Source: Allacma fusca (lineage: Eukaryota > Arthropoda > Collembola > Symphypleona > Sminthuridae). Taken from it: a stretch of 64,000 bases of DNA. The notes under the pieces were generated by a model that worked only from the letters and a program-made list of their open reading frames with translations, ran no database searches and was not told the DNA's origin. Location of the stretch: positions 41,092,250-41,156,249 of the forward strand of contig OX359249.1 of NCBI GenBank assembly GCA_947179485.1, in the 5' to 3' direction. How positions within the stretch are numbered: position 1 is the first letter of the stretch; every line of letters begins with the position of its first letter. Positions 14,026 through 27,455 of this stretch are shown one piece after another. Both the position numbers and the translations under genes were made by a program.

Positions 14026-14029
<4 letters not shown>

Positions 14030-14086
<57 letters not shown>

Positions 14087-14087
14087 A
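14030..14087. repeat. (GA)n microsatellite
   Basis: About 29 AG units with a single interruption (AAGAG) near 14,071. Confidence 0.95.
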
Positions 14088-17000
14088 ACTATTTGGATCT
14101 TACCTGGCCTCGGGGCATGACACCTACAAAACGTATAATTTCATGTCTTATTTTATCAAACAAAAATGTATATACAAAAGTATAGAAATTTAAAGAAACA
14201 AAAAAAAAAAACTCAAAAATATTCCATGAAATCAAAATTGTAAGCTCTTAGGATTTCCCATATAACTTGGGTGTAAATAAATTGAGTAAAGAGTTGACAA
14301 ACAAGAGTCCAATTGTAATGCTTGTACGACCCCACCTAAGCCCAAGTATCAATTCTCCTCTTCCCCGTGTGTAAGAATAAATAGTCCGGGAGTAACAAAC
14401 AACAACGTCTTGAATTTTCTAATCTGTCTTTCTGGTAGATAAAAAATCTTGAATTTTGTTTTGTGAAAAGAAAAATCTTGAAGGCACAAAAAGTATACGG
14501 ACTTTTTTGTGGAATTTCTCCAGTGGTCACAGAACGTTGTAATGGTCAACGTGACTTTTTGTTTTTCAATATAACTAACTCTCTCTACGGACTCCTTCAC
14601 ACGTACCACGTACATACATACAGTAGTACATGGAGAAAAATCTTTGTTGGCTCCAGTAAATGTTATAATGACGACTTGTGAGAGGATTTTTATACTCAAG
14701 CCACTTGATAATGTCTATGCCTTTTTTTTTGATAGGAAATATAATAATTATATATATATTTTTTTTCCAGGAAAATTATAATAATTTTAAAACAAATTTA
14801 AAAAAAAAAAAAACAAAAAATTCCTCTCAATTTGAAAGAAATTAATATCTCTTAATAAAGAATGTGTAAAGTAAAACTTGGACTGACTGAAGACTGAAAG
14901 GTGTCTCTCGCTCAAAGATACTGGAGACGGCGAGGACGTCAAAGACTGAGAGACAAGTAGCTTGTTGTCGTTCCAAGTTCGATGTTTGAAGACCAAGTTG
15001 GCTGATCTCGAAGAAGAGGTTGACGGGAGGAGATGCACATAACTCGGGTCTTCCGCACAGACTGACTTGATCGTTTTCAGAGCCAGAGTGTGTACATAAC
15101 AGGGAGCAACGTCATGAGGCCAATGACCGGGGAATCCGACCGCCCCGTCCAAAAAACCATCCAACTATTTCCCCAATGGGCAGAAAGGAGGCGGCTATGA
15201 CTGTGACACCAGAGTACACACTGTATATACCTCCAACTCGTGTCGCGGCTCTTCTTCTCCTTCTTCTTCTTGTTCTTCTTCTGCAATCTTATAATTATAT
15301 ACACACATATATAATATATCCCCCCCCCCATATCTATGGCCATCATTCCTCCTGCCATCCGAGCGTACATTTGATGTGCGTATACTATACTCATAACATT
15401 AACTTCTATATACAGAGGATTTTTTTTTGCATCCCCCAACTTTCCTACAGGATGACACATACAGGACTACGAGTCAGAGCAACAAGAACCTTTGACTATT
15501 GTCTATATACTATATTTCAAGTCCACAAAAAAAAAGCTCAAATAAAAGCACACTACACGCATATATATATAGGTAGAGCTACATATGTATGTACTGTATG
15601 TTTCATACTTTTTCAAGTACTCAAAGGCAATAAGCTTCACTGGCCTCTATGTAGTACATAGGTGGAGGGATATGTGCGTAGTGTTGATGTACATAAGGTG
15701 ATGTTGCTAGCTCAGTAGCACCTGGTTGAAGCCACTGGGGCACACCTACCCGAACAATCGTCTCTACGGGCAACCCCTTTTCCCGCCAAATCCAATGGCA
15801 TCGTGTGAACACACACGCTACCCGATTTTGCTCACCACCAACGCGTCAGCCTTCTCTTTCCTTCCCTTTCGTTTCGTCAACGTTCGCGTCCTTCTCTTCC
15901 TTTCTTTAACACCTCCAATAACAACACAAGCCATGCCATGTGTACTGTACACCACTGACGTTTATTCCCTTCATTTTCTACACACAACTTCCACTGATTT
16001 CATGCTCATGGAATATTACTTGTAGGGAAATATTCAAATTATTCCGGATTATTAATCCGCATTTGTCTCTCGAAATTTTATTACCTCTCCCCGGGTGTGT
16101 TTCAAAATTCCTTGGTATTAATTACAAAGTATCGTCAAAATAGCGTCAAAATTATATTTTGACCTGCTCAAAGATCTCAGATCGGATTTTGTTGGGGAAT
16201 TTGGTTAGTTTTCAAAAAATCCTCGATTGTATGATGTAAATTTGAGTTGATTTGAGTGAAAGGGAAAAGTACGAGGGTTCTAAGTTTTTTTTTCTGTTGA
16301 AAATAGCTAGAATCTATTAACACGGACTTTTTTAAGACATTTGTTCTGGAAATCCGCAGAAGAGAGGGCACGTTCCCTTTCATTTTTGAAAGGAATCTCT
16401 CCAATCAAGATAATAGTAAATTGAGTAAAAGTAATCCAAAAGTTGGCTGAATTCCATTGAAATTACAGAACTCTCGCACCTTCTAGGAATCTTTAATTTC
16501 GACTGTTTTTGTTCTGCCAAGTTTTCCTAGGACTTCTTTCCCAAGTTTCCTCTTCCCATACAGAAAATGTCTAATGTATTGACAAAGAGGGGTCCTCATT
16601 GTCCGAGTAACATAGTTTGCAGGTAATTGAAATAACCTGACTCAACTTGGGAGTTAAAAAAAAAATGGGGAAAAAGTTAGGTCACCCTTACCGGGGAAAA
16701 GTGAAGACATGAAGGATTCCATAGTGGAGGGGGGGGGAGGGATGAAAAATCGGATATTGCTCCTTCCATCTAGGCTTCCGGTTCTGATCGATACGATAGC
16801 TTTTGATCCGTTAATTGACCTGATGTAGGGAGATGTGGTGAATGGAAGGCACCGGAGGACTCGTGTGGAATTCCCGAAAGAGTAGATCAACTTGCTTTGT
16901 TGTGAAGCGTCTTTTTTTTTCTTCCTACAAGCAGAAGAAGCATCATGGCAGAGAGGTGCAAAGATATGGATTCACAAAGCTGGGCTGTGAATGCCGATGT

Positions 17001-17825
17001 GAAAAATACCTTTGGAGAAAATATAAGTCGCGTATTGGAATTACATATCTACATTATGTACAGGGCATGGGGAACGTCCTTACACCTACGTGATGCACAG
17101 GATTTGAGAGGACATATGTATATGTGATATAGAGCTTGCACACCAATCGGAAATAATTTGGTAGGCAAGCTGTGTATGTAGTTCCTTCTCCTCTTTGTCT
17201 TCTGTCTTCCTCCTCCATTGCTCTTCAAGATTGACTTGTTAAGTTACGCACACACGTATACAGTCCTATGTATCTACGCCTGCTATGTATGGGAGTGGAA
17301 ATGTTGTAAAAAGAAAATGCATAAGAAAGGCTCTGACTTGGGACTCATCTCGTTGCTGTGATTAGATAAATATGCATTTAATGAAGAGTTGAATGAACTA
17401 AGGAAATTATCGTTTGAATGTATGCGCATATTGGCCTTGGTTCAGAATCCCAAACTTCTCAACAAAGCTTGGAGTATGTATCCTGGGAGAGATTGCCTTC
17501 TCGTTTCTATTGCATAGTTTCATCACCAGTGCTATGCGAGCACTCTAGAAATAAAGCATTCCTTTACCTATACTTGAACAAGTTCCTACATACACTAGTT
17601 TTCTACACTTGCATACAATGGCTTGTTGTACTTAACTCCCTTGATTGCTACCCGAAGAGGTAATAAGGCCCTAGCATGAGAGTCCATCCCCATTCCAATA
17701 CTTCCAAGTTTAGATACACAACAACAATAACAGGCTTATGATTATTTGTTTTATGTTATTGCATCTACTCATTCCATGGAAATCATTCTCCGGGTATTCT
17801 AATCTTCCTACACGTGGAGGGGCCT

Positions 17826-17826
<1 letters not shown>
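14088..17826. other. Intergenic stretch with no gene seen
   Basis: This holds A-rich and T-rich runs near 14,725-14,820, an interrupted TTC repeat at 15,250-15,282 and a C run at 15,320-15,329. Open frames here are short and compositionally driven. Confidence 0.5.
15250..15282. repeat. (TTC)n trinucleotide repeat, interrupted
   Basis: About ten TTC/CTT units with CTCC and TTGT interruptions. Confidence 0.8.

Positions 17827-17861
<35 letters not shown>
17827..17861. repeat. (GA)n microsatellite
   Basis: About 17 uninterrupted GA units. Confidence 0.93.
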
Positions 17862-17863
<2 letters not shown>

Positions 17864-18857
17864 GAGTGGAATCAGAAGAAGCTTCACAAAACCCTTCCTC
17901 GTCGACCATTACTTTGCACCTTTATGATCTTATAATAAGTATTATTATTACATCACAGGCTTACAAATTATTCTTGGAAAATAGTCCACCAGAATTGAGT
18001 AATCTAATCAAGCGATCGTCACTCTCTATTTTTTTTGTCCTGGTCCTTTTATTGTCCTGGCATCCTCCGCGCCTGACAAATTCTTCCTGTAAAGCTCACT
18101 GCATTGAAGGCAATTTTTCGGTTCATTATTACATTCAAAGAAATACGCATTGAAAGAGGGGTAGATTCAAAAAATTGTAATCCTCAAGTTAATTAAAGTG
18201 TTGAGGGATCTCTCAAATAGTATAGGGAATTTAGGTGAAATGTTAACATACAGTTTAAGTGCTTTTAACATGCACAATGGAATGGGCTGTATAGGATTTT
18301 CTGGGAAGGAACATAATTCCGTACGGTGCTTTTTAAAGGGAAATCTAATGCATGAGATTATATGCCGTTGAAGTTATTTGGATTCTAGAGGAATCCAATG
18401 CGGAGGGAGAAGGAGAGGGAGAGTATTTTGATGAAACTCTGTTCCATGCAGTCTGTGATGCACATCCAGTGCTGATAGATTTCGGTGAGGAAGAAAAGTT
18501 GAGGGCGAGGGAGTTAGGAGGAGGAATGGATGACACGTGGCGCGAAAAGGCACGCTTTCCCGAGGTCAATGAACCACCAGCGTTGCCTCCACGTGTCCCG
18601 CCATCGCCTTCCCCACGACCAACAGCAAACCCAAAGAACGTTGTGCTTCCAAGTCAACCTCCATCTCTACACTACACAGAAATATTCCAAATATCTCTTT
18701 TACTCTCCGGCCTCGTATTATCATTATCATAGTATCTAGGCCAATGCTCTGCTTCATCACACATTTTACTCTGTAAATGTATGTACTCACAACATCCCAC
18801 CCAGACACATCCGTCCACAGAGGGTTTCTTTACTTTCACTTAACTCCCTCCTCCTCA

Positions 18858-18860
<3 letters not shown>

Positions 18861-18898
<38 letters not shown>
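18861..18898. repeat. (CT)n microsatellite
   Basis: About 18 CT units, lying just after a CTC-rich lead-in. Confidence 0.93.
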
Positions 18899-18901
<3 letters not shown>

Positions 18902-19370
18902 AGTCTTACTTATTTTTATGATTCCAGCAGTTAAATTCAGAGAAAATCCCGTGAATATCAGCATTTTGAATTCCACTGCATTACCGAATTGTAGGAGGAA
19001 TGAGTGAGAAAGAGAGGATAGGTGAAACTACAGCCTGGCTTTTGAAGTGCTCTTCCTCCGCCTTGCCACAGCCTCATCGTCCGCTCATCACTTACTCATC
19101 ACCTTAGCACAAACATAACCTGAAAGCAACTCGAACCATTTCCAATTGACAAGTAATACTTATCGAGAAAACTAAATTATTGGAGTTGCGTCCATGGGTT
19201 GATAAAGTAGGGTTTGGGATTGTCTATAAGTAAGAGATGGAAACTTAACTGAATTAAATTGTAATGCCTCTTCATTGCATTACTAATACCTTTCTGAGGT
19301 AGTATCCGACGTTGTATATTAGAACTTGTTTTATTGAGATTGGGAGAATGTCTGAGTGAAAGATCGATAC

Positions 19371-19406
<36 letters not shown>
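19371..19406. repeat. (GA)n microsatellite
   Basis: AG units with one AGAAG interruption over about 36 bases. Confidence 0.92.
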
Positions 19407-22400
19407 TGGGAAAAATTCCCTGCTCACTGATACATCGACTGTATATCTACAGAAACTCGGTAGTAGATACTACAGCAAGAAATTTATTTAGCTCATAAAA
19501 AATCTATGAGCTCCTCTGTAATGAAACGGCCCGCCGTCACTAAATATTTATATGCAAGGAGTACATGTGACAATTCATCCATTGAAAAGAAATGCCAAAA
19601 GGGAGTAACTGCAAGCTACGTATATTCATAGTGTCATTCATTTTCTACTTGAGTCGTAAATTCTGTTGAAACTTTAACTCGCTAGCTATCATTTTTAAAT
19701 ATAGGACAGTCGTAAATTCACAATTTTTTTTGTCTCTATCTCCACTAAGTCTTTGAAAGCCCCCCGTTTTTTTTATATCCCTGCATCATCTGAACATCCA
19801 TACTGACACTTGAGTGTTTAGTAAATAGATTCAGTAATAGATACGTAGCTCACATGCGGTGCTAGTATACTACACCACACTGCTGCAAAATGAATTAAAA
19901 CTGCCGAGTCGATCGACATTCCAATTTTATCGGATGAATGATCTTTTTTATTTTCAGACAGAATTTCCAATTGATGCGAACATGGACGCTGGGTATAATA
20001 AACACAACCTTCGTACTAGTAACGCTATGTGAGACTTATTATAGTCGTCTCAGTTTCTTTATAGGAAGGGTGTTATTGATAGGGAAACCTGTTCTCGAGT
20101 CCCAACGTGCATATGAATTATGGAAAACTCATGTGTGTGCATGAACATTTGTACGAAATAATAATGACACAAAAATTGCTAAGAAAGAATAATGGAGCAA
20201 GACGAAATGCAGAAAACGATCAAGTTCATTTTAATTACCATTGTTCTTGGCCTGTCTCCCATACGCAACAACGGATTATTAATTTTACATGTGATTGCTC
20301 TTTCCTTCTAAGGAGATTCCAATTGTCTCTCCATTGTAAAACAATAATGCTAATTACTATTATTATGGTTGTTGTTGTAGGGGGAAAAAATTCTTCACTC
20401 TCATCGGAACTGATTGCAGGATAAGGGATTTTTTCCCTTCTCAATCCCTATGAATTTTTCCCGATGGAACATTATATGCACTAATTTATAACCTCCTCTC
20501 AGCAAGAATATATTGCCTCATATGTTCGAGTGTGATTTTCGTTAGGCTCATTTACGCAATACTCAACAAGACTTGTCAAAATTCTGTTATTTTCAGATTA
20601 TTTTTGGAATTAGATGTAGAATATCTATTGAGAGGAGAAGCTCCAATGTGAACCTTGTATGTACAACTCCAAATGGACTAATTTTTTCTTTTAAGAGGTG
20701 TGTAGGTTGGAGTAGTGTGAAATAAAATACAGAGTACTTTTCACGTTCCCCTGCCAGTAATTTGTTGACGAGTTGATGTGGGAAATTATTTACCACAAAA
20801 TAACAATATAATAATATATTTTTGAAATTCTATGGTCACTACATGCTAGCGTAGCCCAGCAGACGTTATTCCCATGTGAGAATACCAGCATTACAGACTG
20901 TGAGTAGGATGGAAATATGGTAATTCTGAAATATATCTGTTTAATGGGTGGAAAGGTAAAAATGGGAAAACGGGTCATTTCATAAAATAATATGCAAGTA
21001 TAAAGTCCCACGAAGGAAATCCTTATATTTAAGTGTGTTTTACAACGCGAGCCAATTCTAATGGCAATACTAGATGAGAATGCGATGGCGTGGAAAATGT
21101 GTATGTACTTTATTATTAGCACCAAGTCTAATTACTTACCGCAGTGTCTACTTGGAATACGCATGAATCTAATTATGAATTTGTGTGTATGTATGTGTGA
21201 ATGTGCTTCAAGTCGAATGTGACTGAACTTCTGCGGTTGCTGCATCTTCATTTTCCACGAAGCTCTGTTATTGTTAAATGTGTAAGTATAATAACTGAAC
21301 GTAAACATATCTCCCTTGCTGTTAGATGTACATAGCTTGAGATTCATTACATGTAGATACATCTACTAATACCCCCATGCATAAATAGATAAGTATACTT
21401 GTGCAGTTATTCTTATCTCCAGGTATATCTCCTTGTATCTCTGTACATTGTACATAATTAATTATATGCTGGTACACTCGACCGTGTCTGAATCAGTGGA
21501 TATATCCTTCATATGGATTTTCCTCGTCAGATTATTAAATCTAATGGGCATAAAAATGAGGTTACTACGACTTACGACGAGATGATTCTGTGTCAGAGTG
21601 ATGAAAGTCAAGCAGAACGGCAACTCTTGGTCAGCCTCATTTTATCCCCTGAATATCTTGTCATGAGAGAAAGACAAAGTGAGTATAGACTAGGATATGG
21701 CATTTAACTCTCCCATCATCTTCATGGTGTATTGTACTATCCATGGTAACTATCTGCAGTTAATAACATGCACGCCTTTCTCTCGCTCTTACTGAGACTC
21801 TGGCAGAAGCATAAAGTACAGTCCATGCTTGATTCACTTGAGGATTTTTCCCTGACATATACCATAATCCTCCTATTCCTATATCTATACACAGCACGAG
21901 AGAACCAACCACGCCCATATATAACGCTAGGTTACGTATCATCCTGGTATAGCCCTTTTTCGAATTCTATCAATAAATAACACAAAAAAGGTGGTTGTGA
22001 GGAAAAAACGTTTTCGACAACTTTTACCCACCCAGACAAGGGCTGATATGTAAAAGTATGCATCCATGCATAGTAACAACTCTGAGTTCTTTTAAACAAA
22101 CCCGAACTGGATATTTTCTGCAGTCAAGTTATCAGAGACAGTATAAGATAACACACAGAGTCCTACTTTTTACACGCTACTCCGAGGACTCTACGTGGAA
22201 GTATGTAAACATATAGGATGAAAAACCTTAGAGCACAAGACCGTAGCCTCTTTTCCCGCCATTGGCGCCATTTGTGGACAAAAACAGTCCTGCTACATCG
22301 ATTTGCAACTTTTTCCATCCGTAATTTCCTTAGCCTTGCTAAACTACATTCATAGGCGCTTTACTGTACCCATTACCTTCTGTCTGATGGACAGTTGGAG

Positions 22401-24363
22401 CAGTTTTGTCTGGGTGTGAACAAAAATTAAATAATTATAACTATATGGCTCCTGTACTACTGGAAAACTGGGGTAGGTTCCCATTCCCTCCTGGGTTCAA
22501 CTGATTTAGTAATTTTCCAGAATTTGGTTTATCCCAGTCTGAGTTCTATTCAATGTACTCCTTTTGACAACTGTATTATATCCCTTTCCATAGAGCCAGT
22601 TAGGTGGAGTGAGAGGGAAATGGCAAAAATTGATATTTGTATACAAAACTTCCGATTCATGTAACAATGACAAAGCTCCCTTGTACTCTTGCACTCATTT
22701 TGCTAGACGGCTGTGCAGAGAAATTTCTTCCAGGAGCCCATTCTCACGTGCTCCTCATTGACATTTTTAGGTGGCTGGGTGGCATCCAAGAAGTAGTTTC
22801 ATTTGCACTTTACCAAGTCATATGCTGGTAAGTCTGTGACACTTGTCTCGGCATAGGCCGAAGTAGTAATTACTTAAAATGGAGAAAAGATTAATACGGA
22901 TACACGTTGAATGTCAGAACGTGAGGAACGATTCAGGAAAAAAAAAAGCTTTGGGGAAGCAACTTGACAATAATTGACAAATTTATCATGAAAATAGACG
23001 CTGAACTTTTCATGGCTGAGGGAGTACTATAGGGAAGAACGAAAATAGAATAATTGGGTTTCTTGGCAAAAATCAGGTGACTGACGTGAGTTTGACAGGG
23101 TAAAGAGACTGAGAAGAGAGGGATAAAAACCAAATTAAGACACGTACAAAAGTGGGTGTGACCTCCACTTGAATAGATTCCAAGCTTACTACTTCCTGAG
23201 GGTCACTGGCAAGGGAATAGTGAGTGCATTGCAAACTAATTTAGCTGTCGTGGATGTACATCAGCAAATGCAAGTACTTTTTATGACATGGCATATTTGC
23301 TGAGTACAAAGTTGGTTGTGTCAGAAGAAGACGACAGAAAGTCTGGGGAGGGCAAGCCAAAAGAAGCCAAGTGTCAAGTTGACTAAAGTGGACCAAGATA
23401 TGAACAAGTACGAAAACAACAATCTTCATTGTAACTGTTGGTTGTTAGTCTGAAAACTGTAACTTGAGAATTGAGGTTTTCCTTCAACTTGTTTCACTGA
23501 GTCTTTGCCGCCTACGCCGAGCACTACAACAGGTGAAAATCTGCCTGCACTCACTCACTCAAAACTAAGAGCATGTAAAGTTGCAGACACATATCTACAG
23601 TCCCGTTAACTTGATTTTACTATTCCTCATGTATTTACGACCCGCTCACAAGACATTGAGACACATGCATAAATACTTTGTAAGAGCAAAAAAGGCAACA
23701 AGGTTTTCAGGTCGCTGGCTTATTCAGGAAAGACGCAGATGGAAAAGAAAAGGAGATGATGATGAAGAGCGTAATCTAAACGTATCAGGCAAAGAAAGCC
23801 AAGGAAATTCTATTATGGCGGATGACAACAACAGCAGCAGCAGCAGCAGCAGCAGTAGCCGTAGTATGTTATAGTTGGCGGAAAAAAAAACTAGGAAAAT
23901 TTAGAGCAAGCCACCAAATGCAAGCACTCTACAAATCAGAAGAGATTACAAGGAGCAGGGCCATCACGCATATAGAAAGATGCATGGTTCCCGAATCGGG
24001 GGATCGTAATGATGACATTAATAAGTAACCCACTTTATTTTAACTCTCTGGATTGTCAATTACCTAGTATGAGAAAAAAGAGCCTTGCATAAAAGATTTT
24101 CTTAGAAAAGCCTCATAATCAGAGTACGGTTTTAAATGCCCGTCCTTGTTCAATTCATCTATTTCCTCTAGTTTGGGTGCGTGTGCTGGTGAGTAGAAAG
24201 CAAAAAGAGTTTGCACATACACTTACTTCTATGTGTGTCTCTGTTACTGGGTTTTCTACGACTTTTTTCCACATTTATTCCACACTTGAGCTTATACTCT
24301 CCAAGTAAAAGAAGAGACGAAAGTTTCCTATGCGACTCGTAAGTTTCTCAGTACGTTTTGTCC
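19407..24363. other. Intergenic stretch with no gene seen
   Basis: Open frames are short and show no family resemblance. A CAG run lies near 23.83 kb. No splice-consistent exon chain was found. Confidence 0.5.
23828..23856. repeat. (CAG)n trinucleotide repeat
   Basis: About nine AGC/CAG units. It sits in overlapping open frames (poly-Ser, poly-Ala) that have no supporting context. Confidence 0.85.
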
Positions 24364-24388
24364 CCTCTCTCTCTCTCTCTCTCTCTCT
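24364..24388. repeat. (CT)n microsatellite
   Basis: About 12 TC units. Confidence 0.9.
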
Positions 24389-24698
24389 GTAGCTATTCAT
24401 CCTTGTGTGGAGTAAGAATAAGCGTAAATGCTGTAAGCAGTAGGACCGTGTAGGAAACGTTCACTTCCCCATTCCCAGACTCTCAAAGTATATGGAGGAA
24501 GCGAGAGACGATGAAAACGAAAAGAGGAATAGAAATTGGAGCTTGGATGAGGCACGTGGACTCCCCATCGATTTTTTCCCATGAAGAGCCAAAAGAAAGC
24601 AAAGGAACCAGCGGCGGCGGCGTCGTCATCCCATCATCAGCATTATACCAACTTGAGCCAACTTGGCTACTATACGGCGGGTTCTCTTCGTTTGTTAG

Positions 24699-24774
<76 letters not shown>
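24699..24774. repeat. (CT)n microsatellite, long
   Basis: About 37 TC units with one TTTC interruption near 24,711. It is one of the two longest arrays in the window. Confidence 0.95.
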
Positions 24775-27424
24775 CCCCAGAACTCTGTAGACTAAAACTC
24801 TAGCTATTTACGATTAGTCAATCGTTAACACTCAAATGACCATTCCATACTGTTCATCCTCCACTACTGTACATGCTGTTGTTCCCTCTCTTACTTTTGT
24901 TCTTGGCTTTAGTTTTGTTGCCAGCAAACATCAAAGTCCGTCGTCTCTGGCCCACGCACCCAAGTCTCTCAATTCGAGTAGACAATCTGCACACATACTT
25001 AGCGTGTCGTCCGTGTTGGGAGTATTATTGGAGACGGCAGTTCCACTCTGACGGTCACATCCATGGGCTCCTTACAACGGCCACGAGTTATCACGGGAGA
25101 AGGAGGTGAGAGGGAAAACAAGAGAAAAACACAATAGCACCTTCTCAATTGCCTCAAAACCTATTCCCAGAGTAAGCCACAGTATAGGCCATCAAGAGAG
25201 CCTGCATAACTTTAAAATTTATGTCATGTAATCATATTAGGTTAGGGTGCGTGTGTACTGCCTGGAAAGGACGCAGCCTATAGAGTAAACTTACACTCGT
25301 CCCAACCCACCTTCCAAGTATAAACATACGCATTCAGAAGAACCCAAGACCATTGAATGTCCTCGAACTCATGTACTAATTATACGAGAACCATCACATG
25401 CGACGGACCAAGGGAGACAGAAATAATGCGATGCTTAAAATCAGGAAAGTATTGTAATAGAAAAACTGATTTCACTGCTCGTATTATTTCTGCAGTGAAA
25501 AGGAGAGGATGTTCAGGAGCTAGCTTTCCCTCGTTAGTTTTTCAAACCACCACCCACACACGCTAGCTTTCTCTGAACCTACACACACAAAAAAAACTTA
25601 TAAACTCCTACACGTACGTACAAATACTTACGTGCAGGATTCCTAGAAGGGAAGGGATCGAGTTATATCACTGGCTGGACTACTGTCTTGACTACACTAG
25701 TGGGGGTTTATAGCCATTGGAAAATTTCACATGCAACTTGTTGTGTCATCCTGTCATTCCACATCTTTTCACTTGTTTAACAAAATTCGAGCCAAAAACT
25801 GATGGCTTCTGTGTGCCAAACTCATTTAGGCTACTAATGCGAACCTTTTAAATTTCATTACAGTCATAGATTACATTACTGCAGAATGAGTATTTACGGT
25901 GAGTTTAATGCGAGGCTATACAGAAAATGACTCGTATGATCGATCATTCTTTAATGTATGGTGATTTTGGTGGTAATGTGGGGCTCTGTACCATTCGTCA
26001 AGTTATTTTGAAATGCCAAGCATGCTTTGAGCTTGTACTGTACACGCAGCCACAAGGGTGAGTAGGGATTTCATACGACCTACAAGTAAAGTAGCAGGTT
26101 ATGTATAGTCCCTATTCCTACCCCCCGAAATCGTCCTCAACCAAAATGACATATTTAGATACATGTATCCTATTCATAGATAAATTACATTTTATACTTA
26201 CATAAAGTACCTAAAGTGTAACTCCGGAGGGAAGATCAGATCCGTCATGCGACTTCTCTTACGTACCGTTACGGCCAATATAATGATCCTTTTTACAAAT
26301 TAACTCCAGGCTTCTGGTAGCCTCAATACATGCTGCTCATTTCAACTGAGGAATACAGTATGTATACATCAGCCTAACCGTCTACTGTCAGCTTTTAATC
26401 ACTTTTCTCTCTTTTAATAAAATTTTGTTCCATATTCTGAGCATCGGTATAATTACCCGAGTTTTCTTAGCATACAAAACACACACTCTCGCCCTGAAGT
26501 GCAATAACTGCAAGGGATGCCGTGGCCGTGTGACGTGATGAGTTCCATCTAGATCAAATATAAACCTAGAAAAAGCCAAAATGTTTCTGTGTTAATTATT
26601 ATACTTCTGCTCTCCTACTACACTACCACAGTTACTTCGGCCACCCCAACTATTTTGGGTCGGAGAAGATGAGCTACCTTAAATGGCCGTATTTACCCAC
26701 CTCATCAAATAACGTCAGCAAAAGTACAGGAGGGCAAGAATGCTAGTAGAATCTTCAATTCCGTAATACATGGAGCATGACCGGTATAATCAGGGAAGTA
26801 GAAAATTTTGGGAACCATGTCTGTATGGGACAGGGCCTTCTCAACATAGGGATTCCTCTTATAGTTAGTAAGTAGTAAAACGGAAGTAGTTTTAGACTAA
26901 AATATGCATGAAAGTAGACGAGCTAAAGCTCCTGTATCTTCCATGTTGGGGAATAATAGCCGTAATTTTTTACTACGCTCTTTTCCCGTGGCGTGTGTAC
27001 CTATACATATATGAAGTTCCAGAAAAATAAAAGGAGTATTATGAAAGTTATGAGCATACCAAAAGGAGGATCTGCAGCCTAATTTTTTCATAAGCAATTT
27101 TGACTGGAGTTGCCTCTTCTCCTTGTAGTTTCTTTTTACAGTCATATCATGTTCTTGGTGGAAAGAGTAGTGTGAATATAGCAGAAAGGAAATGGACCTA
27201 AGCCCACCTGTCGAATGTCTCGGGAAATTCGAACATAGACTTTTAACATGTTTATTTCGGTCGGGCATTGTCATCATTAGCCCTTACTAACACAGTCCTG
27301 ACGTGTGTGCCCCTTTCCATATATTTGGTAAGCAAAAGATAGCAGATGGGACGTTTTGAAAAAAAAAATGCCTTGTGACCAGCAAATTTGGTATTCAAAG
27401 CACTATTTGGAAATAACCGGGGCG

Positions 27425-27455
<31 letters not shown>

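Noticed and set aside
18352-18732. 126-codon open frame with an acidic then proline-rich sequence
   Set aside because: It looks protein-like in composition, but CCT/CCA-rich DNA explains the prolines. No known family and no exon partners were found.
19295-19320. let-7-like string starting TGAGGTAGTA
   Set aside because: The match to let-7 breaks after ten bases, and no complementary arm lies within about 60 bases on either side, so no precursor hairpin forms.
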